A DNA stretch of 64,000 bases from CAWAWP01 sp963841205 (GTDB taxonomy: Bacteria > Chloroflexota > Ktedonobacteria > Ktedonobacterales > JADMIN01). The notes below the pieces were generated by a model that saw nothing but the letters and a program-made list of their open reading frames with translations, did not search any database and was not told where the DNA came from. This document shows, in pieces, positions 1 to 8,753 of the stretch. How positions within the stretch are numbered: position 1 is the first letter of the stretch; every line of letters starts with the position of its first letter. The stretch covers positions 124,001 to 188,000 of the forward strand of contig CAWJCH010000002.1 in the NCBI GenBank assembly GCA_963841205.1, written 5' to 3'. The position numbers were made by a program, and so were the translations under genes.

Positions 1-240
1 TGCGGTGCGCCGAGAGATTGCTCGCCGGTCTTTGGTATGTCCCTGTAGAGGTACCATAGGCTCTGAGGGTGCCATGTCATTACTGTCGTCCATTGTCGCG
101 TGCCCTCTGCGCGCCGAACTCGAGAACACGTAGCGGTGGTCGAAGCGCTTTTGCGTCAGAGGTTGCCGCGGTGGTTCTCCGGAACGTTATCGTAGAGCGT
201 GCCCAGCCAACGCGACAAACAGACACCTGCGGTTTACAAA

Positions 241-350
241 ATCATACCGTGTCGCGTCATACCGTTGTAGTTTGCCGTCCCGCCGAGCCGCGAGCCCGCG
301 GCGGGAGCGAGGAGTCGTTCTACAACGGTGTGACGCGACGGCGTATGATT
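241..350. repeat. MITE-like element with 30-bp terminal inverted repeats
   Basis: Two 30-bp ends (241-270 and 321-350) are inverted copies of each other with about three mismatches; each begins ATCATAC and ends CCGTTGTAG. The 50-bp core is GC-rich and codes for nothing obvious. The same end sequence recurs alone at 1555-1585 and, more diverged, just beyond the decayed IS630 transposase at 3606-3638. This suggests a non-autonomous derivative mobilised by that IS630-type transposase. The rest of 1-363 shows no gene. Confidence 0.6.
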
Positions 351-363
351 GGTGATAGTCGCC

Positions 364-1395
364 CTAGAGGGTGGGGATTTCACCCACGCCGACTTGCCCG
401 CTGGTGTTCTGGATAGCGGCCCAGAGGTAGCCACCGTCCTCGGCCACAGAAACTCGGTTCAGATCTGCGATCCCGGCCGGGGCGATGTAATAGCCCGCCT
501 CGCTCCAATACAGCCCATCGGTGCTCCGATACTGGTAGAGGGTGTCGAAGCTCACGTAGACGAGATACAGCGTCGAACCGACGGACGCGAGGTCCGGCTC
601 GTTGTCGATCGCCAAGCCCGTGTTGTGGTGGTCTTGCAGCGCCGACGAGCCGTCGTAGTAGCCGGTATAGATGGTCTGGGTGTTGCCGGTGCTCTGCCAT
701 GCCACGTACTCGCGATACTGGCCGTCGAAGAGGGCTTCGCCGATTGAGGGTCCGAGCGGCGAGGTGTCGCCGAATTCGGTGCTGCCGGCCCACGTGGTGC
801 CGCCGCTCGACGAGGAGAGGTAGAGGTTGGCATTGTCCCTCCCGCGCCAGACGAGGTACAGTTTCCCGTCCGCGCTGGAGGGCGCGAGGTCGGGGGTGTT
901 GGTGGACGACTGCGAGAGCGTCGTCTTGTTGTGCAGCGCGGCGTTCCCGTCCGTGTAGTAGCCGACGTTGAGGTTGTGCGCCGAGTTCGTGCCGGCCCAG
1001 GCAATGTAGAGCTGGTTCAAGAAGCAGGCGAGCGCAGGGCCGGTCGGCTGGTACGCCGTGTCGTTGAGCACCTGCGGGGTGGACCAGCTGCCGGTGCTGA
1101 AGGGGTTCGTCGTGTGCGAGATCAGCATGTGATAGGGCGAGGCGTTGCCAGTCCAGGCGACGTACATCTCGCCGTGGCACACCGCAATCCCCGGTTTGCC
1201 GCTCGTCTGGGAAGGCCCAGTGCCCGAACTGTTCGGGAAATCATGGTTGTAGGAGAAAGGGGTGACATTGGCCGCCTTGGCGGCCTTGGCCGACGCCGTC
1301 ATGACCGGACTAGCTGCGATCGCCAACAGGCATAGCGCCACCACAGCGAGCGCCCTACGTTGGTTGCCGGTCCTCTTCCATGTGTCGAATCCCAC
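364..1395 (-). CDS. secreted repeat protein, beta-propeller-like
   Basis: A 343-residue protein starting MGFDTWKRTGNQRR. Residues 15-38 form a hydrophobic signal sequence with Ala-X-Ala sites, so export is expected. The mature part has repeated short blocks rich in Gly, Ser, Thr, Trp and Tyr (such as LYIAWAGTNS, LYLVWRGRDN, REYVAWQSTG and LYLVYVSFD), about 45-50 residues apart. This pattern is typical of bladed beta-propeller or sialidase-like folds. No catalytic motif was recognised, so a binding or structural surface role is only inferred. It is the first complete gene of the window and reads towards the left edge. About 75 bp upstream lies an 11-bp tandem repeat that may be its control region. 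Confidence 0.7.
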   Translation of the reverse strand: MGFDTWKRTGNQRRALAVVALCLLAIAASPVMTASAKAAKAANVTPFSYNHDFPNSSGTGPSQTSGKPGIAVCHGEMYVAWTGNASPYHMLISHTTNPFSTGSWSTPQVLNDTAYQPTGPALACFLNQLYIAWAGTNSAHNLNVGYYTDGNAALHNKTTLSQSSTNTPDLAPSSADGKLYLVWRGRDNANLYLSSSSGGTTWAGSTEFGDTSPLGPSIGEALFDGQYREYVAWQSTGNTQTIYTGYYDGSSALQDHHNTGLAIDNEPDLASVGSTLYLVYVSFDTLYQYRSTDGLYWSEAGYYIAPAGIADLNRVSVAEDGGYLWAAIQNTSGQVGVGEIPTL

Positions 1396-1468
1396 AGGTG
1401 CCTCCGATCTCGCTTCCAGGGTCGTCCCCTGACGCCCCCACGTTAGCCGCCGCAGGACTCACGAACAA

Positions 1469-1537
1469 GGCAAAACATCGGCAAAACATCGGCAAAACAT
1501 CGGCAAAACGATCGACAGATCGGCAAAACGTCGGCAC
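1469..1537. repeat. 11-bp tandem repeat GGCAAAACATC
   Basis: Three perfect tandem copies of GGCAAAACATC (1469-1501) are followed by spaced variants at 1502 (GGCAAAACGATC) and 1522 (GGCAAAACGTC). The period is close to one helical turn. The block lies 75-140 bp upstream of the secreted protein start at 1395, so a row of operator sites on one DNA face is possible. Apart from this block and the repeat at 1555-1585, 1396-1946 shows no convincing gene. Confidence 0.6.
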
Positions 1538-1554
1538 AGTTGTACACGGCTGAG

Positions 1555-1585
1555 TCATACGCCGTCGCATCATACAGTTGGAGAA
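1555..1585. repeat. solo end of the IS630/MITE terminal repeat
   Basis: This 31-bp stretch starts TCATACGCCGTCGC and ends AGTTGGAGAA. It matches the right-hand terminal repeat of the MITE at 321-350 with about four changes. No partner end was found nearby, so it is probably a remnant. Confidence 0.5.
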
Positions 1586-1946
1586 TGGTCTGATGCGTAC
1601 GCGGGTGGTGACCCGAGCCCCGACCAAATGGATAGCAGCTCAGTCGCTCGCTCTCTGGGCGCCCCTGAGGCGAGCTGCCAATCAGTGAGCGTTCGTGCTA
1701 CACTGCACTGGGTGAGCCATCTCGTCGCCGGACGGCGCGGACCTGTCGCTGGGAGCGGTGAGTCCCACACGATCCCTGCGGAGAACCAAGCTGGCAGAAC
1801 GGTGCTGACGTCGAGCACTGTCCATGGCGTTGCGAGTGGACCTGGTGCCACACACTCCGCGGGGACGCCGATCCCGCCGCCGCCGCGTGGCAGCGTGGTG
1901 GTGACGCAACGGGCGGCTGCGCGATGATGCGCGGTTGGAGGACCCG

Positions 1947-2414
1947 ATGGATGCCGAGCGCCAGCAGGTGAGGCCGTCGCCTCCACGCAGCACGCCATCC
2001 TTCTGGCGGAGACGTGGTCTGGGCATGCTGGTCCTTGGCGTGGTCGTCATCGTCATGTATGGTGGTGCCCTCTATGTGCATCCGTCCATCCACTACCAAT
2101 TGCGCTGCGCGGGTAGCCGCCAGTGCGTCCTGACGATCCAGCACGCGGGTGGTGGCTTTGACCACGGTTTCAACCCGGTCTACTCGTGGACGATCACGGG
2201 TGATCCCGCTGCCGGCCTGCACTTCTCACCGACATCAGGAACCCTGCAGGCCCACCAGAGCGTGCAGGTGCAGGTCATGGTCGCGCCCGGTACGTGCCCG
2301 AACAGCATCACCATTACCGGCAAGATGGACATCACCACCTTCAATCCATTCGGTGCCGACCCGCGCGCTGGCCAATGTGTCGTGGTCGCGCCCATCAGCT
2401 CCACGGGGCAATAG
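1947..2414 (+). CDS. membrane-anchored extracytoplasmic protein
   Basis: A 155-residue protein starting MDAERQQ at the ATG closest to the transmembrane segment. Residues 1-25 are basic and cytoplasmic, and residues 26-45 (GMLVLGVVVIVMYGGALYV) form one transmembrane helix. The remaining 110 residues should be outside the cell. The motif SPTSGTLQAHQSVQVQV resembles a strand pair of an Ig-like or MSP-like beta sandwich. Four cysteines (LRCAGSRQC, GTCPNS, GQC) could form disulphides. No family or function was recognised. It ends about 90 bp before the decayed IS630. Confidence 0.6.
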   Translation: MDAERQQVRPSPPRSTPSFWRRRGLGMLVLGVVVIVMYGGALYVHPSIHYQLRCAGSRQCVLTIQHAGGGFDHGFNPVYSWTITGDPAAGLHFSPTSGTLQAHQSVQVQVMVAPGTCPNSITITGKMDITTFNPFGADPRAGQCVVVAPISSTGQ

Positions 2415-2504
2415 GGCACGGCGATCGCCGGGCTGCGGAGCGCAGCACGAGCGGCTGGCGCAACCACGTCCTGTTCAGGTGCCTTCGACCGCTACCCCCG
2501 ACCG

Positions 2505-3604
2505 CTACCCTTGCCTCGGCCCTTGGCGTTTCCTGACGCGTTGTGGCCACCAGGGGAACCGCGTCGTGGAGCGGATGAGATCGGGGCGGGCTTGCAGCGC
2601 GACGCAGCGCTCCGCCTGGGCGTCTTCCAGCTCCTCGATGCTGGCGAAGTGGCGGTTGGCCAGCACGGTGTTGGTGAGCGGCCACAGATGCTCAGCCGGC
2701 TGCAGCTCCGGGGAATGCGGCGGCAGGAAGAGCAGGTGGACATGCTCGGGGACGCGCACCTGGGGACTGTCGTGCCAGCCAGCGCCGTCGAGCACGAGCA
2801 CGATCTGTTTGGTCGGACTGGCACCGACCTGCGCGGGCGAACGCGTCGAGTTCCACCGAGAAGAGCTCGATGTTGACCGTCGTCGCCAGATGCCACACGG
2901 TGCGCCCCGAGGCGGGATGCACGAAGCCGACGAGATAGCGCCAGTCATAGCGATGCTCGACGGGAGGTCGATGGGGCGCTGGCCGGGAAGGTCGGCAACG
3001 TCCAGACCTTGCGCAGGATCGGCTTGAGCCCGATCCGGTGTTCGTCGACGGCCCACAGCTCGACGGTCGCGTGTGGGAAGGCCGTCGCCACCGCGCGCAG
3101 CGAGCGGGCGCAGATGCTGCTTGAAGTCGGCTTGGGCCTGCGGGTCGGCCCGCACATGACGCGGCCGCGGCTTGCAGCCAGCGTGCGCCGAGCCGCCGCA
3201 GGTAGCGCCAGCCCAGTTGACGACCGACCTGTCGTCCGAGGCGCTCGCTCAGCCAGGCGGCCACGGTCCGTCCGCACCAGCGGTCGCCCTCGGGATGCGG
3301 GCCGGCCACGGCCGCTGCCAACTCCGCCAGGTGTGACGCCGGCAGGTCCGGTCGCCCTGCAGCACTGTCGCGTGGCGCCGGTCTCTCACGCCGTCGGGGC
3401 CGTCCGTGTTGTAGCGCCGGGCGATCTGGCCGATCCAGTACGCCGAATAGCCCGTCATGGTGGCCACGGCCGTCGCCGTCAGGCCGCGAGCCAACAGCCA
3501 GAGGAAGTGCCAATGGCTGCGCTCGACCGGATCGGCTGCGCGCGGTAGCGCTCCTGGAGTTCGTCGTCGGTGAGGTGGGGTTCGAGGCGGATGCGTCGTG
3601 GCAT
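2505..3604 (-). pseudogene. IS630-family transposase, multiply frameshifted
   Basis: Homology to an IS630 transposase runs along the minus strand in three reading frames. The N-terminus starts MPRRIRLEPHL at 3604. A helix-turn-helix part (ARGLTATAVATMTGYSAYWI) covers 3249-3494. The DDE part covers 2505-3155 and contains ELWAVDEHRIGLKP, VLDGAGWH and the acidic region around SPELQPAEHLWPLTN. At least two frameshifts separate them, so no active enzyme is expected. Its right end (3606-3638) carries the terminal repeat shared with the MITE at 241-350. The last 60 residues match the tail fused onto the IS66 remnant at 7.96-8.17 kb, so at least two copies of this element have existed here. Confidence 0.8.
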
Positions 3605-3605
3605 G

Positions 3606-3638
3606 CCCCCGTTCTACAACTACACGCTGCGCCGCCGT
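3606..3638. repeat. terminal inverted repeat of the decayed IS630
   Basis: The sequence begins TTCTACAAC and ends GTATCATTATG directly outside the transposase start. It is a diverged inverse match to the ends of the MITE at 241-350. The opposite end of the element was not found. From here to 3943 no gene is supported on either strand. Confidence 0.5.
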
Positions 3639-3943
3639 ATCATTATGCTTCCGCTCCGCTTGGACACCCTATCGCTGTTGACTCTCCTATACGGGTCAGG
3701 CAGAGGCATTCTCACGGGCGTCTCAGGTCGCCTGGCGGCATTTATTGTTGATTGATGAGATACAGACACGCGGTTTAGGAAACCGCTGCGGTTCATCCCC
3801 GTGCGTCCCACTGCGTCCAGCGCACCTTTGGATTGGGTGGTCTTTGTCCCAGTGCGTCTGGTTGCATCCCGCTCCGGTTGATGGCTTTGCTGCCGATTTT
3901 GCTGCCGCGACGTATCGGCACTGCGACCTCATATCCACCACCC

Positions 3944-4258
3944 TCAATACGCCTCGTCGGCATTTCTATCGGCGTCTGGTGCATCAGATCCATCGTGCGG
4001 CCAGGTGTAGGGATGCACCTCTGTGTAGTCGGACTCGTCGGCGAAAGCAAACGGTTCGAACCACTCGCCGAACGCGAGATTGGTGATGCCCATGACTTCC
4101 GCAACGTCCGCCGTCTCGATGCCGTCGTAGGCGTCGTCGTACAGGTACTCGAAGTCGAGGTCCTCGAAGAAGCGATCCTCGAATACGCCGAAGTCGGCCT
4201 CCTCGTCGTCCTCCTCCAGGTACTCTTGGGCCTCCTCGATGAGGATGTGCGCGGCCAA
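3944..4258 (-). CDS. highly acidic small protein
   Basis: A protein of about 104 residues that may start at TTG 4258 or a little upstream. Asp and Glu dominate (EAQEYLEEDDEEADFGVFED, FEDLDFEYLYDDAYDG) with very few basic residues. It has no signal peptide or membrane helix. Such charge is seen in DNA-mimic proteins, but also in many unrelated small proteins. A short segment, VMGITNLAFGEWFEPF, breaks the acidic run and could be a packing core. The family was not recognised. It stands alone, 160 bp beyond the end of the STAND regulator, which reads in the same direction. Confidence 0.5.
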   Translation of the reverse strand: MAAHILIEEAQEYLEEDDEEADFGVFEDRFFEDLDFEYLYDDAYDGIETADVAEVMGITNLAFGEWFEPFAFADESDYTEVHPYTWPHDGSDAPDADRNADEAY

Positions 4259-4415
4259 TTCCTCGGCGACGCTCGACGGCTGATGCGAATATTCGCAGAG
4301 ATGGACAACTGCACTACGGAGAGCTTGACCGAACTAGAGCAATTTGCAGTAGGTAGAGGAAGGCATACAAAGATATGAGGAGCAGGCTGGTATGCACGCG
4401 CCTAGACCAACTTGC

Positions 4416-6956
4416 CTAATCGACCGACCTTAAAGTGCGTTGCCGTACCACCGTCTCAGCCAGTAGCGGCTCGACCACATCTTCAAGTGACTGTACTGCG
4501 CCGATCGTCCACTCCACTTGGAACGCCATATCACCCAACGTTCGCTGCAACTCGTCCTTTCCACGCTCGAATTGTTCCTGAACCCCACCTTGACGATTCG
4601 CGCCGATGAGCCCGCGGGCCGTGTTGGCAGCGGCATAAAGCCGCACCGCACGCGTGAGATCGCGCATGATGCGATGGGCCGTCGAGGCCCACTGCTCCAC
4701 GCACGCGATCATGCCGAAAGTCGTCCCCATCTCGGCATAGATCGCGAAGCCCTCGCGGAAAAGCTCCTCCGCCCCCGCGAAATCACCCTGCCGCGCGACG
4801 ATCTCGGCGAGGTTCTGCGTAGCCAGCGCCAGATCGCGCTGCTGCCCCAGACGCAGGCACAGCTCGCGGCAGAGCCGGAAGCGCCGCTCTGCCGTTACAT
4901 AATCCCCTTCATCGCAGTCGACGCTGCCCAGATTGTTGAGCGTCGTCGCCATGGCGCTCAGGTTGCCGATCTCCTGGGCCACCTGCGAGCTTTCTTCCCA
5001 GTAAACCCGCGCCAACCCGAGATCGCCCAGCCGGTAGGCGGCGGCCCCCAGATTGTGCAGCACCGTCCCCACGCCGCGCCGATCGCCGATCCGCCGCCGC
5101 ACGGCCAAGCACTCGCCCCACAGCTCCGCCGCATGCTGGTTGTCGCCCTGTTCGTGCGCCACGCCACCCAATACATTCAGTGCGAGCGCCTCGCCTTCGC
5201 CGTCCCGGCGCTGGCGCGAGAGCTGCAAGAGTTCCTCATGGAAGGCGATCGCGCTGGGATAATCGCTCTGCCGCACCGCCAGGCCGCCCGCGCCCTGCAA
5301 TGCCTTTGCCCGCAGTGCAGCGAGTGCATCCGCATCGATGCCGTGTAAGCTCCCCGGCGCGGACTCGCGCGTGGCGGCGAGCAACTGCTCCAGCCACCGG
5401 CGACCCTCGCTAAGATAGCTGCGGCGCTCCCAGAAACGCCAAAGCGCGGCGGCTAGGCGCAGCGCTGCTGCTGGCCGTCCGTCCCCCAGTGAACGTGCTA
5501 TCACCGCACGGAAGTTCTCATGATCTGCCTCCGCCAACATCATCCAGCGTGCCTGCTCCGTTCCCGTCACGCCGGCACCGACAATGTCCGCGTAGGACGC
5601 ATAGTAGTCAGCGTGCGCCTGTTGCAGCGTCTCGCGCTCTCCGCTTTGCGCTAGCCGTTCGCGTGCATAGGCGCGGATCGTCTCGAGCATGGCAAATCGC
5701 GGCTCCGCAAACTCCGTGCGATGGAGCAAGTGGTGATCGATTAGAATTGCGACGTCGTCGAACGTTGCCTCAGGCATACCCTCCTCCGCACGAGCGCAGA
5801 CGTGCAGCAGCGCATCGAGCGTGCAGCCGCCCGAGAAGACGGCAAATCGCCGGAACAGCGCCTGTGCCGAGGCAGGGAGCAGATCATGGCTCCAGGCCAG
5901 CGTGTCGCGCAAGGTGCGCTGCCGGGTCGGCAGATCGAGCGCGCCACTGGTCAGCACGTGCGGATGCTCCCGCAAGTGCGCCAGCAGCGTCTCGGCGTCG
6001 AAGGCCCGCAGACGCGGCGCGGCCAGCTCCAGAGCCAGCGGCAGGCCGTCCAGTGCGCGGCAGATTGCAGCAACGGCGCGCGCATTCATCGTATCCAGCG
6101 AAAATTCTGGTGCGGCGGCACGGGCGCGCGCTACGAAAAGCGCGACTGCAGGGACGCACGCCAGCTTGTCTAAATCCAGCACATGATCAGGATCGGCAAA
6201 GCGCAGGGGATGCACCGTGCAGACCCTCTCCACGCGGATCCCCAACGGCGCGCGACTGGTGATGAGCAGCGTGACGCCGGGACACGCCGCCAGAATCTCT
6301 GCTGCAACGAACGCCGCCCCCAGGACGTGCTCGAAGTTATCGAGGAGCAACAGTATCCGTCGGGTGCGGAGATGGGCCGTCAGCGCCTCGATGGGAGGTT
6401 GTCCGTCGCACTCCTGCGCACCTACCGCCGTAGTGACCGCGCCCACCACCTCAGCCGCCTCGCCAAGCGAGGCCAAGCTTACGAAGATTACGCCGTCCGC
6501 AAAGCGCGCGACCTGCGCCAGGCGGCCCGCCGCGCCAATGGCAAGTCGCGTCTTGCCGACCCCCGGCGGGCCACAGAGGGTCACGAGGCGTGCCTCGCCG
6601 TCTTCCAACAGTCTAGCAACCTCGAGGACGTCGCTCTCGCGCCCGATAAGTGGTGTGGGAAACGTAGGCAGGTCCTTGGGTCCCTGCAAGAGCGGCGTGG
6701 ACACTGGTATCGTGGGCAGTGCGGCGGCCACGAAGATGGAAGCCTCATCAGGGGAGAGCCTTAACGCCTCAGCCAGCAGTGCGAGCGTCTCACGGCGCGG
6801 CAGATGCGGGGCCCCACGCTCTAGATTGCCGACGTTCCTAACGCTCATGCATGCGCGCCCGGCCAACTCTTCCTGCGAGAGCCCTGCTGCCTCGCGATAC
6901 TGGCGGAGCAGCCGGCCGAATTCCATCCGGCGCGCCTCGTCTGTCCCATGCGCCAT
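4416..6956 (-). CDS. XRE-type HTH / STAND ATPase / TPR regulator
   Basis: An 846-residue multidomain signalling regulator. Residues 13-67 are an XRE-type helix-turn-helix (LLRQYREAAGLSQEELAGRA). Residues 100-400 are an NB-ARC-like STAND NTPase with P-loop GPPGVGKT at 129-136, Walker B ILLLLDNFE, sensor LLITSRAPLG and GLPLALELAA. The C-terminal half is TPR repeats (ALNVLGGVAHEQGDNQHAAELW, VLHNLGAAAYRLGD, TTLNNLGSVDCDEGDY, ATQNLAEIVARQGDF). Proteins of this plan are abundant in Chloroflexota and are thought to be ligand- or partner-gated transcription factors; the ligand is unknown. ATG 6956 was chosen because it lies just ahead of the HTH. Upstream starts at 6989 and 7019 (GTG) stay in frame. 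Confidence 0.85.
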   Translation of the reverse strand: MAHGTDEARRMEFGRLLRQYREAAGLSQEELAGRACMSVRNVGNLERGAPHLPRRETLALLAEALRLSPDEASIFVAAALPTIPVSTPLLQGPKDLPTFPTPLIGRESDVLEVARLLEDGEARLVTLCGPPGVGKTRLAIGAAGRLAQVARFADGVIFVSLASLGEAAEVVGAVTTAVGAQECDGQPPIEALTAHLRTRRILLLLDNFEHVLGAAFVAAEILAACPGVTLLITSRAPLGIRVERVCTVHPLRFADPDHVLDLDKLACVPAVALFVARARAAAPEFSLDTMNARAVAAICRALDGLPLALELAAPRLRAFDAETLLAHLREHPHVLTSGALDLPTRQRTLRDTLAWSHDLLPASAQALFRRFAVFSGGCTLDALLHVCARAEEGMPEATFDDVAILIDHHLLHRTEFAEPRFAMLETIRAYARERLAQSGERETLQQAHADYYASYADIVGAGVTGTEQARWMMLAEADHENFRAVIARSLGDGRPAAALRLAAALWRFWERRSYLSEGRRWLEQLLAATRESAPGSLHGIDADALAALRAKALQGAGGLAVRQSDYPSAIAFHEELLQLSRQRRDGEGEALALNVLGGVAHEQGDNQHAAELWGECLAVRRRIGDRRGVGTVLHNLGAAAYRLGDLGLARVYWEESSQVAQEIGNLSAMATTLNNLGSVDCDEGDYVTAERRFRLCRELCLRLGQQRDLALATQNLAEIVARQGDFAGAEELFREGFAIYAEMGTTFGMIACVEQWASTAHRIMRDLTRAVRLYAAANTARGLIGANRQGGVQEQFERGKDELQRTLGDMAFQVEWTIGAVQSLEDVVEPLLAETVVRQRTLRSVD

Positions 6957-7116
6957 GATTTTCCAACCGCGTCCGTTGCTGTTCCCCATGGCCGGCACCA
7001 CCGCTTCCCAGCGCCGCACGAGCTCCTGTCGGCGCGTCCTGCTTGGCGCAGCGGCAGCGTATCACGGCGCGCGGAACGACACAAGAGACTCTCGCAACAC
7101 ATTTTGCCGATCTTTT

Positions 7117-8175
7117 GTAGCAGGTCAGGCGGAGTTGCAGAGCAGGTGTAGCATGGACGCATGACGGCCGACGAACGCATTGCTGAATTGGAAGCCGAGA
7201 ACGCCCACCAGCGCGAGCAGATCGCGGCGTTGCTGGCGCGCGTGCAGGAGTTGGAAGCGCGTCTGGCCAAGGACAGTCACAACAGCGGCAAACCGCCATC
7301 GAGCGACGGACTGAAGCGCAAGCCCAAGAGCTTGCGGCAGCGGAGCGGGAAGCGGCCCGGCGGGCAGCTGGGTCATCGTGGCGAGACGCTGCACTTGGTG
7401 GCGGCGCCCGACGCCGTCGTGGAGCACCGCCCGGCGGTCTGTGGGCAGTGCGACGCTATGCTCGACGGTGCGCCGGTGGTGCTGCAGGAACGCCGCCAGG
7501 TGTGGGACCTGCCGCCGGTGCGCCTGACGGTGACCGAACATCAAGCGCTGCACGTGCGCTGTCCGGCGTGCCATGTGGTAAGCATCGGCGTCTTCCCGCC
7601 GGAGGCGTCGAGCCGCGCCCAGTATGGCCCACGGCTGCGCGCTGGCGGTCTACCTGGTGCAGGCGCAGTTCGTGCCCTTCGGCTGCGTCCAGCAGTTGCT
7701 GGCGGACGTCGCCGGCGTCCGTCTGGCGCGCGGGGCGCTGGTGAGTTGGGTACAGCGGGCAGCCCGTACGCTGGCACCCGTGGAGGTGGCGCTCAAGGTG
7801 GCCCTGCGGCAGGCTCCCGTGCTGCATTGCGACGAGACGGGCGTGCGCCGCGGCGGGACGCTCGCCTGGGCGCATGTCGCCAGCACCAGCCGGCTCACCC
7901 ACTACGCCATCCACGCTAAGCGCGGCAGCGAAGCAACCGACGCCATTGGCATCCTGCCCGCCTTCTCGCCCGAACTCCAGCCCGCCGAGCACCGGTGGCC
8001 GCTGACCAACACGGCGCTCGTCAACCGCCATTTCGCCTCGATCGACGAACTCGAGGATGTCCAAGCCGAGCGGTGTCTGGCCCTCCAAAGCCGCCCCGAC
8101 CTCATCCGCTCCGCCACCCGCTTCCCCTGGTGGCCGCGTCGCATCTGCAAAAGGAAAGGACCGAGGAAGACCTAG
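7117..8175 (+). mobile_element. IS66 remnant fused to an IS630 tail
   Basis: The left end GTAGCAGGTCAG at 7117-7128 is identical to the terminal repeat of the complete IS66 at 48857-50319. The element then runs 5' to 3' as in that copy until about 7960, where the sequence switches to the 3' end of the 2.5-kb IS630 transposase. The IS66 right end is missing, so this is a deletion or recombination product and immobile. Confidence 0.75.
7161..8175 (+). pseudogene. IS66 TnpC fragment joined to IS630 C-terminus
   Basis: The reading starts MTADERIAELEAENAH with the IS66 leucine-zipper region. It continues through the DSHNSGKPPSSDG motif and the CGQC...CPAC zinc-binding region. A frameshift near 7640 moves it into the frame of 7624-8175, which carries the IS66 segment VLHCDETGVRRGG and then GILPAF. 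From SPELQPAEHRWPLTN onwards it is the IS630 C-terminus, ending RRICKRKGPRKT. A single open frame thus crosses the junction, which lies at a short CTGCCC-like homology. It has no transposase function. Confidence 0.8.
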
Positions 8176-8186
8176 TATCACGCGGG

Positions 8187-8474
8187 ATGGGAGCGCGCCT
8201 CGACGCGCTGGAGCGGGCCCGAAGGCGCGAGCAACTGCTGGAGATGGCGCTGGGCGTCTTCGACGCGGCGGGGGTCGTCCGGCTGCAGCTGCACCGCGAG
8301 GCAGACGTCTCGTCGGTCAGCGATCTGCTGGTCTACAGCCTCGACGAGCTGGAGGCCGTCGCCGAACGCAAGGGCGGCATCCGGCGCATTCTGGATGAGA
8401 AGTGGGCCAAGGCATACAAGGCCAACATCTCGCGCGGGGTGTTCGGACGTAGTAACCTATCGAACGCCGCATGA
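8187..8474 (+). CDS. hypothetical 95-residue protein
   Basis: An open frame from ATG 8187 to TGA 8474 gives MGARLDALERARRREQLL and on to GRSNLSNAA. It has helical, charged composition and no signal or membrane segment. Phrases such as VSDLLVYSLDELEAVAERKGGIRRILDEKWAKAY look like a real helical domain. It starts 12 bp after the IS66/IS630 chimera and may be the intact or truncated end of a gene hit by that insertion. The family was not recognised. The following 280 bp hold only a doubled ACGAGGATCCCAA and no clear gene. Confidence 0.4.
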   Translation: MGARLDALERARRREQLLEMALGVFDAAGVVRLQLHREADVSSVSDLLVYSLDELEAVAERKGGIRRILDEKWAKAYKANISRGVFGRSNLSNAA

Positions 8475-8753
8475 CGCCGTGATGCCCGCTACGGCGCGCA
8501 AGTCATAAGATGTTCGGAACGGTTATAGAATGTGCGAGAGGACGACACACTTGAAGGCGCTCAGTGCTCGACAACGTGTCTATCGCCTTGACCTTGCATG
8601 GTCATATGCCCCCACTCATGCAGCAACTAATCGATGCGATGAACGATATTGTGGCTGGCAACGAGGATCCCAAACGAGGATCCCAATGGTACATTCAATG
8701 CACCTGTATGAGGCCAGTTGCTGGCGGAGCTGCTTGGATAGGAGTCAAGCACC

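Noticed and set aside
1469..1537. CRISPR array
   Set aside because: Units are 11 bp without spacers of constant length, and there are no cas genes.
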